Source: Hahella sp. CCB-MM4 (GTDB lineage Bacteria; Pseudomonadota; Gammaproteobacteria; Pseudomonadales; Oleiphilaceae). Taken from it: DNA of 64,000 nt. Below are positions 17,432 to 26,480 of this stretch, piece by piece. Every line of letters starts with the position of its first letter. Position 1 is the first letter of the stretch. The stretch lies in contig NZ_MRYI01000009.1 of assembly GCF_002260525.1 (NCBI RefSeq), positions 150,565-214,564 of the forward strand, written 5' to 3'. Below the pieces are notes generated by a model. The model made no database searches. It was given only the letters and a program-made list of their open reading frames with translations, and was not told the origin of the DNA. Position numbers and translations under genes: made by a program.

Positions 17432-20400
17432 ATGTTTGACAATTTCTTCTGGAATAAGCTAGTGCCCATGGTGGCGCTGTTACTGGCGGGTTCATCCGCC
17501 TACGCTCAGACGGTAGCCGGAAATCTTTCCGGTAGCCTCTCGGTCACGAACGGCGCGGCGCAGTTTTCACTTCCAATCCAGGTCGTGCCCGGTCGGGGCG
17601 GTATGCAGCCTGAGCTTGGGATAAACTACTCGAGTAACGGAGGAGCCGGCCATCTTGGACTTGGGTGGAGCCTGAGTGGGCTGTCGGCTATTTACCGGTG
17701 CTCTCCCACGTTAGATCAGGATGGATTTAGCCGGGGTATCAGCTTTGACGGCAATGATCGTTATTGTCTGGATGGTCAGAGATTGGTCCCGGTGGACGGT
17801 ACGAATGGTGGTGTCGGCACCGAGTACCGTACAGAAATTGACAGCTATTCTCAGATCCTCTCGGTGGGTGGTACTAGCAATCACCCGGATCATTTTGTGG
17901 TCAAGACCAAGGCCGGCCAGGTGATGACTTTTGGTGGTGGTAGTGCATCCCATGGTGTGTCTCAGGGAACCCTTAACTGGTCTTTGAGTCAGATCAATGA
18001 CACTACCGGCAATAATCCAATTACCTATAGCTATATCACAAAGAACAATACTCAGTATCTAAGCAACATCAGCTATGCTGGGGGACGAGTTGACGTTATT
18101 TATAGCTCCTTATCGAACTACATTAGTGGTTTTTCTCCGATCACTGGTTACTTTAAAGGTACCGACACTCAATCCAATGACGTGATATCTTCAATCAAGG
18201 TATCTTCCGACTCGACATTGATTCGGACTTATAATTTGGATTATTCAGGTGACACGACATCGCGTTATGTCGAGCTTGAAAAGATTACGGCTTGTGATGC
18301 TGCCGGCAACTGTATGACGCCTCTCAATTTTTCCTGGTCCGGGAACCAGTCAATAAGTTTCTCTACCTTGACGGGAGTAAATACTTACGTCAATGGAAAA
18401 ATTGAGGCTGCTCCAGTGGATATTTTCCGAATCCGCTATGGTGATTTTAACGGCGACGGTCGGTCGGATGTATACGTTGTCGAAGGTTGGGATAGCTCCT
18501 CGGTAGATAAGATTTATTTGTCGAATGGCAACGGAACTTACAATGTCATTAACGGGATCAACTCCTCCGTTCCAGACACTATTGAAGGGGCGCATATTGA
18601 CTTGGCCCGCATTAAATATGGCGATTTCAATGGAGATGGTAAGACCGATATCTATTATGTGAACGGTTGGGGGGGGGCCTCGAGAGATAAGATTTACCTG
18701 TCCCATGGCGATGGCTCCTACACCACAGTGAACGGATTGAATACCTATGTAAAGGACAGCATGGAAGGGGCGCCAGTAGATATTTCCCGGATAAATATGG
18801 GCGACTTTAATGGCGATGGCAGGACGGATATTTATTATATTAATGGCTGGGGTGGATCTTCACGAGATGATGTATTTTTATCCAATGGAGATGGCACATT
18901 CTCCCGAGTTGACGGTCTGAATACCTCTATTAACGATATTCTGGAAGGAGCACGCATTGACATTGCCCGGTTGAAGTTCATTGACTTTAATGGCGATGGA
19001 AAGACCGATATTTACTTAGTGAACGGTTGGGGCGGAAATGCTCTGGATAAGGTGCACTTATCGAATGGTGATGGAAGCTACCAGGTTATTAATGGCATTA
19101 ATAGCAGCGTGGCGGATTCCTTGGATGGCGGTGCGGGGGTGGATATTGCCCGGGTCAACTTTGGTGACTTTAACGGCGATGGCAATCTGGACGTATATCA
19201 TGTCAACGGTTACGGCGAATCTGCTGTCGATACAATTTACTTCTCAAAAGGCGATGGTAATTACCAGGTAGTTAATGGTATTGGGAGCTTTGTAAATGAC
19301 GAGCATGCTGGGGCTCAGATTGATATCTCAAGACTGAAGTTTATTGACTTCAATGGAGACGGAAAGACCGATATTTACCAAATCAGAGGCTGGGATAATG
19401 CTTCTATAGATAAGATTCATTTATCCAAAGGCGATGGTACGTTTAGTGTCACGGATGGTCTGAACACTTCGATTAACGGCAGCTCTTTTGAAACAGGCCA
19501 GATTGATATTTCGCGAATTCAGTTTGGTGAGTTTACCGGCGATGGAGCGATAGATATTTATTATATTAATGGATGGGGTGGGACATTCAAGGACACCATC
19601 TATTCGAACAGTGTGTCGCCAAGAAAATTAGCCTCTGTTGTGGATGCCTATGGCAACGAATCTAATTTGACCTATCGACCCTTGACGGACGAGTCTATCT
19701 ATACCAAGGGGAGCGGTGCCTCATACCCGGTGGTGGATGTTCAGGGGGCAAGCCAGGTAGTGTCGAAACTTGAAACCAGCAATGGAGTGGGTGGAACCAA
19801 TACTGTCAATTATCACTATGCAGGTTATAAGGCGAATCTTCGGGGGAGGGGGTCTTATGGCTATGCCCAGATAACGGAGAGTTATCCGGAAACCGGCAAA
19901 TCAAAAGTCACCACATTTGACCAATCAGGGTTTCCCCGGACTGGAAATGTTATTTCGGTGACTGAGCTTTATAACGGCTCGTTGCTGAATAAGGCAACGA
20001 ATTCATACTCCTTAGGCAAGTATCTTGGAGGAGTATATAGCGTAAATTTAGCGCAGGCAGTACAGCAAAGTTATGAGTTGGATGGATCGCTTGTTTCAAC
20101 TGTAACCACAGAGCACAGCAACAGCGACGAATATGGAAATATCGGCACAATAAAAGTCACCACTTCAGGCGGTGGTGAGACATTTACCAAAACCACAACC
20201 TCGCATTACTACAACGATACTTCTAACTGGTTTTTGGGCCGATTGAGCGACAGTCTGGTGACACATTCAGGCCCTTCCGGCACCCAAACTCGAAAATCTG
20301 CTTTTTCATACAATAGTAAAGGATTGCTGGCCACTGAGCAGGTAGTCAGCACTGACACTGGATTGCCGCTCACTACAACTAAAAATACTTATGATGACTA

Positions 20401-23400
20401 CGGCCAGAAAACTCAAGTGGTGGTGTCTGCAGATGGAGAACAAGATCGGGTTACCACTTCCGCATACGATAGTTTGGGCAAAGCAACTCAAACCTGTAAT
20501 GTCTATAACCTTTGTGAAACCTATACCTACACCCCTGAACGCTGGTTGAAAAGTACTACCGGACCGAATGGTCTGACAACTTCATGGACTTATGACGGGT
20601 TTGGACGCAAAGTCCGTGAAGATCGACCGGACGGTACAGCCACCACGATTAGCCGTTATTTTGCTTCCAACTCAAATTGTGGAGATTCGGCAGATTATGC
20701 AACGACTTGTGTCCTGACCCAAAGCACAGGGGCTCCGTCCGTGCGTGTGCAACAAGACTCCCTAGGCCGAGAGGTTCGTAAAATCACCCAGGGCTTTGAT
20801 GGAAAACTGGTATACAGCGATACGGTCTATAACCCGTTTGGTCTGGTGGAGAAAGTTAGCCGGAACTACTACGCAGGAGACCATATTTATTGGGCGACCT
20901 CAGAATATGATGCTCTTGACCGAATTATAAGAGCCACTGAGCCAGGTCCCCATGGTAGTGTCCGTCAAGTGACAACTCAATATAATGGGTTAACTTCCAC
21001 TACGGTTTCCGGTAATGAATACCGCTCGAAGACAGTCAAGGCCAACGCCTTGGGTCAGCAGGTCTACATCGAGGAAGAAGAAGGTTCATTCATTCGTTAT
21101 ACCTACGATGGTGTAGGTAATCTGCTGACCACAACGGTCTCTGATGATCCTTCAACCACGATCGCGCTGCAATATGACGAATTCGGTCGTAAGATCGCCA
21201 TGGATGACCCGGACATGGGGCATTGGGAATATTCCTATAACGCCTTCGGACAGCTAACGTCTCAAACTGATGCTAAAAATCAGACCGTCTCTATGGAGTA
21301 TGATTTGCTGGGGCGGATGGTCAAACGGACTGAGCCTGAGGGTATCAGCACCTGGGTCTATGGAGATGCCACAGCTCCGCAGGGCAGCATCGGAAAATTG
21401 CTCTCGGAAACCGGCAATGGCCTCACAAAGCTCTATACCTATGACAGTCTGGGGCGTGCCTACAATACAACCACGGAAGTAGATGGCCATGGTTCCTTTA
21501 CTGCCGGCACCCGCTATGATGCGTTGGGACGGATCGCAAAGACAATCTATCCTGGCAGTAACGGCTTCTATACAGAAAATATCTACGACAGTAACGGCTA
21601 TCTTGAGTCGGTACGCGGACTGCGGGTGGATGCGGAGGAGCATGACCTGTCGCGTTTGCAACCGTTGATTCAAGAAGCAGTAACGTTGGCTGAAGACTAT
21701 CTTAGCAAGGCGAATCAACTAAAAGAGATTGGTCAATACTATCAATCCCGTATCGATAACTATGCAGAACTTCTGGCGAAGCAGACTATCCAGTTCGAAC
21801 AGGGAACTACTGATGGTCTGGAACAGAATGTTCCATATGATTTTTTGAGTGCCGGCGATGGGGTGACATTCTATATTCGGGTTCACGACAAGGTTATTCC
21901 AATTGCCAGCGATGTATTTATTCCGATTGTTGTACCTGCTGAGTACCATTACCGCGTTACGTACTCTGGAAATACCCAAACAATATCCCAAATCTCAGTC
22001 AGCGAGTTTGAGTCAGTCGAGCCGTCTCTGATCGACAGCGAAGACCAGATCTATGTGCTCAACAGCAACACTATCACTTGCGCCTGTGAATCAGTGGAAC
22101 ATGTGGAATATCTCTCAAACTTACAGTCGCATCAAAGCCTGTTAGCCGAAACGGTGTCTAACGGTGAGTCCTTGTCGCCGGAGTTTCTGAATCACCTGAA
22201 TAATACTATGGCGGAACTGGAAACCGTCCAGAGCCTGATCAATCGTCAGGCGGAAAGCTATTCCAGCACCGCTGCACAGCTGACAGTGTTAGCAGAACAA
22301 ACGCTGGCAGCAGCAGATCACAGTTTCCGGGTATCCAGTACCCTGAACAATGTGGCTGATGCCTACAGCGATATGGTGGCAGACAATGAGTTTATTACCT
22401 ATTGGCGGGCGGTGGACGTCGATGCCTCCGGACGCATTCGCGCAGAAGTATACGGCAACGGTATCGTTAACGATTATACCTACAACCAGGGCACCGGCCA
22501 GTTGCAGGCCATTCATAGCAGCATGCTGTCCATTGTGGAAGTCATGCGGCACTTGGAATACCAGTACGATGATTACCAGAACGTGGCTTTGCGAGAGGAT
22601 CTGGCAAATGACATCCGTGAAATCTTCACTTACGACCGGATCGACCGTCTGACCAGTACCCAAGTGAGTAGTGGTCGCTATACCACAGACGACCTGAATC
22701 AGACTCAGACACTGAGCTACGACAGTCTGGGCAATATCACCTATAAGTCCGACGTGGGTGATTATAGCTACGGCAACAACGCGGGACCGCATGCGGTAAC
22801 GACTGCCGGTGCCAACACCTATGTCTACGATGCCAATGGCAATATGACCAGCGGTAATGGTCGAACGATTCAGTGGAGTAGTTTCAACAAGCCGGTGCTG
22901 ATGACCCAGGAGGGGCGTTCTGCAGCGTTCAGCTATGGACCGGGTAGAGCTCGATATAAGAAGGTCAATCATAAAGGGGATACCACCCTATACGTCGGCG
23001 GTCTGTATGAGTTGCTGAGCAAGGGAAGTGCCACGGAAGAGAAGCACTACATCTATGCCGGCGGCCAACTGGTGGCGGAGCATATCGTGTCCTCGAGCAA
23101 CGGGGTGCAAACACGGTATCTGCACAAAGATGCATTGGGCAGTATCGATCTGGTGACGGATGCGTTTGCGAATGTGGTGGACCGCCGAAGCTTTGATGCC
23201 TGGGGCAAACTGCGTGAGTTCCCGTGGAAAGCCGGGGCGACGCTGGATGACCCGCTGTACCTGACCCAGTTGCCTTATACCAATAAAGGCTTTACCGGTC
23301 ACGAAAGCATCCAGGAAGTGGATCTGATCCATATGAATGGACGGGTCTATGATGCCACGCTAGCCCGATTCCTGAGCGCGGATACCTTTATTCAGGCGGC

Positions 23401-24478
23401 CAGTTCGAGTCAGAGTTATAACCGCTATTCGTATGTGTTGAATAATCCGTTGAAATATAGCGATCCCAGTGGGCATTTCTTTAAAAAGTTATTAAAGAAG
23501 GCCTTGAAGATCCTTCCCAATCCTACTGTGTATATGTGGACGCATCCAAAGGAAACGGCGTCTGGTGCGGGAATTGTCGCTGTAATGGTTATATGCCCGG
23601 AATGTGCCCCATTCGTTCAGGGGCTACTAATGGGGGCTATTAATGCGGCGATAGTTGGTGGAAACATTGCGAAAGGTGCTGTGATCGGTGGTTTGTCTGG
23701 GGGGGTTTTCGGCGCTATAGGTCAATCGAGTCTTGGATTCGAAGCAAGAGTATTGGCCCATGGTTTAGCTGGCGGGGTCATTTCCGTTATGCAGGGGGGC
23801 AAGTTTGGTCAAGGTTTTGTCAGCTCAGCGTTTACTAAATTTGTTACATTGAACCTAGCAGAGGGTGCTGAGACGGGAAGTCTGTACGATATGCAAGACA
23901 AGGATTTCGGTAAAATTGTAGGGCGGACAGCAATCGCAGCCCTTGTAGGTGGCACCACATCGGTGATTGGTGGAGGTAAATTTGCTAATGGAGCCCAAAC
24001 AGCAGCAATGGCCCATTTGTTCAATGGAGAAGGACGAATGGGCCGTCACAGAGCACCTAAATCCTTTAGAGGGGCTACCGAGCAGGAAATTTTAGATGCC
24101 TTAAGAAGTGAAGGGCTGTGGAATGGAAAGGATGATATCGCTTTTTTTGGCGTTCGGCCGCTTGGTGGACCTGATGGAGTGTTTTTAAGAGTAGGCGACA
24201 ATGTGAATATTAATGTAATGCACGAGCATGCCTTTGGCGTAGAAAATGGTAGGTTGGTCAATATTGGATATACTGGGGATACCTTGGGAGTCAATGCTGA
24301 TCCAGTACTAAGTCAAGGAGACTATTCTAGCTATATATTTAGTAGGGATATATATCAAGGAAATATGAGAACTGTGGCAAATACGGTTCTCCAATCTGGG
24401 GGGTGGGCTCCAAATGACTACAATATTCTAACCCATAACTGTCAAGACTTTGCAGATGCAATGAAAGGAAGTTTTTGA
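17432..24478 (+). CDS. Secreted SpvB/FG-GAP/RHS-repeat polymorphic toxin-like protein
   Basis: A 2348-residue protein. It has a Sec signal peptide (1-25, cut after AYA). An SpvB/TcaC-type N-terminal domain follows (about 30-300; SLPIQVVPGRGGMQPELGI). Next come seven FG-GAP-type repeats with DFNGDGKTD calcium loops (about 325-730), then a long run of RHS/YD repeats. A helix-rich insertion sits at about 1400-1650. The RHS core ends with YVLNNPLKYSDPSG (DPSG at 2011-2014). Beyond DPSG lies a 334-residue variable tip: a Gly/Ala-rich hydrophobic stretch, then a domain with HEHAFGVENG and a terminal HNCQDFAD. The His and Asn-Cys motifs resemble the catalytic His/Cys of papain-like (NlpC/P60 or LRAT/DUF4105-like) domains. 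In TcdB/TccC-type complexes the SpvB-RHS part forms a shell around the toxic tip. The tip activity is inferred only. Confidence 0.85.
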   Translation: MFDNFFWNKLVPMVALLLAGSSAYAQTVAGNLSGSLSVTNGAAQFSLPIQVVPGRGGMQPELGINYSSNGGAGHLGLGWSLSGLSAIYRCSPTLDQDGFSRGISFDGNDRYCLDGQRLVPVDGTNGGVGTEYRTEIDSYSQILSVGGTSNHPDHFVVKTKAGQVMTFGGGSASHGVSQGTLNWSLSQINDTTGNNPITYSYITKNNTQYLSNISYAGGRVDVIYSSLSNYISGFSPITGYFKGTDTQSNDVISSIKVSSDSTLIRTYNLDYSGDTTSRYVELEKITACDAAGNCMTPLNFSWSGNQSISFSTLTGVNTYVNGKIEAAPVDIFRIRYGDFNGDGRSDVYVVEGWDSSSVDKIYLSNGNGTYNVINGINSSVPDTIEGAHIDLARIKYGDFNGDGKTDIYYVNGWGGASRDKIYLSHGDGSYTTVNGLNTYVKDSMEGAPVDISRINMGDFNGDGRTDIYYINGWGGSSRDDVFLSNGDGTFSRVDGLNTSINDILEGARIDIARLKFIDFNGDGKTDIYLVNGWGGNALDKVHLSNGDGSYQVINGINSSVADSLDGGAGVDIARVNFGDFNGDGNLDVYHVNGYGESAVDTIYFSKGDGNYQVVNGIGSFVNDEHAGAQIDISRLKFIDFNGDGKTDIYQIRGWDNASIDKIHLSKGDGTFSVTDGLNTSINGSSFETGQIDISRIQFGEFTGDGAIDIYYINGWGGTFKDTIYSNSVSPRKLASVVDAYGNESNLTYRPLTDESIYTKGSGASYPVVDVQGASQVVSKLETSNGVGGTNTVNYHYAGYKANLRGRGSYGYAQITESYPETGKSKVTTFDQSGFPRTGNVISVTELYNGSLLNKATNSYSLGKYLGGVYSVNLAQAVQQSYELDGSLVSTVTTEHSNSDEYGNIGTIKVTTSGGGETFTKTTTSHYYNDTSNWFLGRLSDSLVTHSGPSGTQTRKSAFSYNSKGLLATEQVVSTDTGLPLTTTKNTYDDYGQKTQVVVSADGEQDRVTTSAYDSLGKATQTCNVYNLCETYTYTPERWLKSTTGPNGLTTSWTYDGFGRKVREDRPDGTATTISRYFASNSNCGDSADYATTCVLTQSTGAPSVRVQQDSLGREVRKITQGFDGKLVYSDTVYNPFGLVEKVSRNYYAGDHIYWATSEYDALDRIIRATEPGPHGSVRQVTTQYNGLTSTTVSGNEYRSKTVKANALGQQVYIEEEEGSFIRYTYDGVGNLLTTTVSDDPSTTIALQYDEFGRKIAMDDPDMGHWEYSYNAFGQLTSQTDAKNQTVSMEYDLLGRMVKRTEPEGISTWVYGDATAPQGSIGKLLSETGNGLTKLYTYDSLGRAYNTTTEVDGHGSFTAGTRYDALGRIAKTIYPGSNGFYTENIYDSNGYLESVRGLRVDAEEHDLSRLQPLIQEAVTLAEDYLSKANQLKEIGQYYQSRIDNYAELLAKQTIQFEQGTTDGLEQNVPYDFLSAGDGVTFYIRVHDKVIPIASDVFIPIVVPAEYHYRVTYSGNTQTISQISVSEFESVEPSLIDSEDQIYVLNSNTITCACESVEHVEYLSNLQSHQSLLAETVSNGESLSPEFLNHLNNTMAELETVQSLINRQAESYSSTAAQLTVLAEQTLAAADHSFRVSSTLNNVADAYSDMVADNEFITYWRAVDVDASGRIRAEVYGNGIVNDYTYNQGTGQLQAIHSSMLSIVEVMRHLEYQYDDYQNVALREDLANDIREIFTYDRIDRLTSTQVSSGRYTTDDLNQTQTLSYDSLGNITYKSDVGDYSYGNNAGPHAVTTAGANTYVYDANGNMTSGNGRTIQWSSFNKPVLMTQEGRSAAFSYGPGRARYKKVNHKGDTTLYVGGLYELLSKGSATEEKHYIYAGGQLVAEHIVSSSNGVQTRYLHKDALGSIDLVTDAFANVVDRRSFDAWGKLREFPWKAGATLDDPLYLTQLPYTNKGFTGHESIQEVDLIHMNGRVYDATLARFLSADTFIQAASSSQSYNRYSYVLNNPLKYSDPSGHFFKKLLKKALKILPNPTVYMWTHPKETASGAGIVAVMVICPECAPFVQGLLMGAINAAIVGGNIAKGAVIGGLSGGVFGAIGQSSLGFEARVLAHGLAGGVISVMQGGKFGQGFVSSAFTKFVTLNLAEGAETGSLYDMQDKDFGKIVGRTAIAALVGGTTSVIGGGKFANGAQTAAMAHLFNGEGRMGRHRAPKSFRGATEQEILDALRSEGLWNGKDDIAFFGVRPLGGPDGVFLRVGDNVNINVMHEHAFGVENGRLVNIGYTGDTLGVNADPVLSQGDYSSYIFSRDIYQGNMRTVANTVLQSGGWAPNDYNILTHNCQDFADAMKGSF
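18412..19612 (+). repeat. Seven FG-GAP-encoding repeats of about 180 bp inside the RHS gene
   Basis: The DFNGDG-type codons recur at about 18441, 18621, 18801, 18981, 19164, 19347 and 19530, a period of 180-183 bp (60-61 residues). Each unit runs: I(D/A)xxRIxxGDFNGDGxTDIYxVNGWG, a strand ending in IYLSNGDG, then INGINSSV. The last unit has the altered loop EFTGDG. The D-x-N/D-x-D-G loops should bind calcium and fold as blades of a propeller. Confidence 0.85.
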
Positions 24479-24480
24479 CT

Positions 24481-25362
24481 ATGAATTTATGTAAAGTGTT
24501 GTTTTTTTTGACGGTTTCATTTTTTTTGGGCGTTTCAAATGCCTTTTCGGAAGGAGATGGAATGGGAAACTTGTTATTAAGTAGCGGAAACGGCTATTTG
24601 TTTATATCCAATCTTGCTGACTCTAGTCTGAAAGAGTTAGCACCCTTAAGTCGGAATGGCAATGTTAGTGGCTACATAAATTTAGAGAAAGTTGATCAAG
24701 ATAAGTTTCTGTTTGAAAGCACTTCTCATGCTGTTGGGATTTTTGATATTAGAACTCATCAAGAAGATTTACTTTTTGAAAATGCAAGCTGTCCTATCTA
24801 CTTTGAGTCTAGCGGAAATATTATCTTTTCAAGAGTGGAGCGGACTCATGATGGTTTTGAAGAGTCTCTCTATATGTCAGATTTATCTGCATCTGAACCT
24901 GTGAAAGTCGCTAAGCTCGAGAGGGGGGCCGCCTCGAAATGCCCCATAAAAATAAGCGATTCACAAGCAATTTTTTTTGAGTCTTATGGTAAAAATAAGA
25001 AACTGAAACTGTTAGATATTCGGAACCAATCCCTTCGAGACATAGACTTAGCTCAATATGAGCCTGTGATGGGAATCGGTGGAAATAATCTGTTATGTGT
25101 AAAAGCCGGTAAATACTTTGTGCTGGATTTGAAGACGAATATTGTGAAAGAGATAAGTGAAGAGCTGCTAAATAGAAATAATATGTTTGCCGTTAGCTAT
25201 ATTGAAGAAAATAACACTGTTGTGATTCAAGAATATAGAGAGAGGCTGTTTCTTAATGCCGTTGTTAATGTTTGGCTTCTAGAAATGGATACACTTAAGA
25301 AGAAACTGCTTGTGGAGGGTATTGGTGTCGCAAAAAAGGGAGCACTATACTTTAAGCGGTGA
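24481..25362 (+). CDS. Secreted beta-propeller-like protein, candidate immunity partner of the RHS protein
   Basis: A 293-residue protein. Its N-terminus is a clear signal peptide (KVLFFLTVSFFLGVSNAFS). The mature part is rich in beta strands with repeated short hydrophobic-turn units (YLFISNLADSSLKEL, SLYMSDLSASEPVK, KLKLLDIRNQSL, YFVLDLKTNIVKE), which suggests a WD40/TolB-like propeller of periplasmic location. The ATG at 24481 has a GGAAG ribosome binding site inside the end of the RHS gene. Only two bases separate it from the RHS stop, so the two are co-translated. Position immediately behind an RHS tip is where immunity genes lie. A periplasmic immunity protein would fit a tip that acts on the cell envelope. 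No known family was recognised. Confidence 0.6.
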   Translation: MNLCKVLFFLTVSFFLGVSNAFSEGDGMGNLLLSSGNGYLFISNLADSSLKELAPLSRNGNVSGYINLEKVDQDKFLFESTSHAVGIFDIRTHQEDLLFENASCPIYFESSGNIIFSRVERTHDGFEESLYMSDLSASEPVKVAKLERGAASKCPIKISDSQAIFFESYGKNKKLKLLDIRNQSLRDIDLAQYEPVMGIGGNNLLCVKAGKYFVLDLKTNIVKEISEELLNRNNMFAVSYIEENNTVVIQEYRERLFLNAVVNVWLLEMDTLKKKLLVEGIGVAKKGALYFKR

Positions 25363-25363
25363 A

Positions 25364-25449
25364 GGGGTCAGGCCTAACGGTGATGGGGTCAGGCCTTACG
25401 CTTGACACCAGAAAACGGAGATCGAGAGAGGTGATAGGGTCAAGCCTGA
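25364..25449. repeat. Three partial copies of the GGGGTCAAGCCTTAC repeat
   Basis: GGGGTCAGGCCTAACGG at 25364, GGGGTCAGGCCTTACGCTTGACACC at 25385 and AGGGTCAAGCCTGAG at 25435. They are related to the fuller copies at 25673, 26220 and 26886 and begin directly after the stop of the RHS-linked secreted protein. Confidence 0.75.
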
Positions 25450-25513
25450 GATGACTCGCCTCTCATCCTAAATATAGGATGAAGGTGACCAAACCCAACG
25501 GAGGCGAATCATC

Positions 25514-25657
25514 ATGGCTATCAAAACACTGGGCGTAGATCTTGGCAAGAGTGGCTGTTATATCGTTGGCCAGGATCAATTTGGCAATCAGGTTACTGCG
25601 AAGCGATTGAGCAATAGAAAGTTCGCTGAGTTTCTGGCGCAGCTTCCTCCCTGCCGA
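25514..25657 (+). pseudogene. IS110-family transposase, N-terminal remnant
   Basis: An ATG with a GGAGG ribosome binding site opens a frame starting AIKTLGVDLGKSGCYIVGQD and continuing to EFLAQLPPC. This is the DEDD-type N-terminal region of IS110/IS1111 transposases (first catalytic Asp in GVDLGK). After about 48 codons the homology ends and the frame runs into a copy of the dispersed repeat at 25673. The remaining ~290 residues, including the C-terminal serine domain, are missing, so it is inactive. An upstream CGCCTC/GGAGGCG inverted pair (about 25455-25506) may be the left end of the element. Confidence 0.75.
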
Positions 25658-25672
25658 GGCGCAGAGCGGGAT

Positions 25673-25708
25673 GGGGTCAAGCCTTACATTTGACATGACT
25701 CAGATGTG
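25673..25708 (+). repeat. Dispersed repeat copy R1 (truncated)
   Basis: GGGGTCAAGCCTTACATTTGACATGACTCAGATGTG. It is identical to the first part of copies R2 and R3 apart from single-base changes, but it lacks their second half with the AGCCC hairpin. It abuts the point where the IS110 remnant is cut. Confidence 0.8.
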
Positions 25709-25834
25709 AAAAGGCGACAGATCTATTTTCGAAGTGGCTATTTATACGAGACTTACAAAGCTCAAAAAGTTATTGTGTCAAAGTAGATTTGAATAAACTA
25801 AATGAAGTGCATTGATATAATGGAAGATGGTGTT

Positions 25835-26137
25835 GTGAAGAAGTTGTTATATATGCCCCTGTTACTAATGCCTATGCTGTCAAATGCTACAGACTTTAAT
25901 ACTGGGTATTTGACTGTCACTGAGCTAAAGGTGTGGAAAACACAAATTGATGTTTATTTCAATGTTAGCAATCAATGCAGTAATTCTAATCATAAAATGC
26001 GGTACTTGCTTGAAAGAAAAGAGTCACTGATGTATTCGTCACTGTTAGCTGCAATGACTTCTGGTCTTAAGGCTAATGTCAATTATCAGTGTAACAGCGA
26101 AGGATATCCTGAGATTCAAGGGGTTAGAATTAAGTAA
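25835..26137 (+). CDS. Small exported cysteine-containing protein, member 1 of array
   Basis: A 100-residue protein of unknown function. A GTG start at 25835 with GGAAG eight bases upstream gives a clean signal peptide (KKLLYMPLLLMPMLSNA). An in-frame ATG at 25802 would add a charged, poor leader. The mature protein of about 82 residues has beta-type stretches, then a cysteine (NQCSNSN), a helix SSLLAAMTSGLKANVNY, a second cysteine (QCNSEG) and a last strand IQGVRI. The same order of elements occurs in the three following genes, so they look like divergent paralogues. It is placed after repeat R1. Confidence 0.65.
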   Translation: MKKLLYMPLLLMPMLSNATDFNTGYLTVTELKVWKTQIDVYFNVSNQCSNSNHKMRYLLERKESLMYSSLLAAMTSGLKANVNYQCNSEGYPEIQGVRIK

Positions 26138-26184
26138 CTCTTTAGGATTGGAGTAAAAAATTAAGCGCCTCTAAGCAAAGCAAT

Positions 26185-26303
26185 GGGGTCAAGCCTTACT
26201 TTTGGCAAGGGGGATGGATGGGGTCAAGCCTTACATTTGACATGAGTCTGATGTGTGCTTCAGCCTAGCCCTCTTATCTCACGTAGGGAATAAGGTGGGG
26301 CTT
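26185..26303 (+). repeat. Dispersed repeat copy R2 with a partial copy in front
   Basis: A partial copy GGGGTCAAGCCTTACTTTTGGC is at 26185. A full copy of about 84 bp runs from 26220. It starts GGGGTCAAGCCTTACATTTG, contains GCTTCAGCCTAGCCCTCTTA and ends GGAATAAGGTGGGGCTT. The segment AGCCCTCTTAT ... AATAAGGTGGGGCT can fold into an imperfect hairpin. It is about 85 percent identical to R3 by eye. Confidence 0.85.
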
Positions 26304-26480
26304 TCTCGCGGGTTTTATTAGCTTGTTAAAAAGGCTTATGACGAAGTTTTATAAGTAACAGGAGCAAAATCCAGTGATTTTTTAATGGAATCATGGGCCT
26401 GGAGGATGTGTCTTTAGAAAACAAAATTGAGCATGCGCGTTATACAAATAATAGACTTACACTAGGAGACATTCATACAA

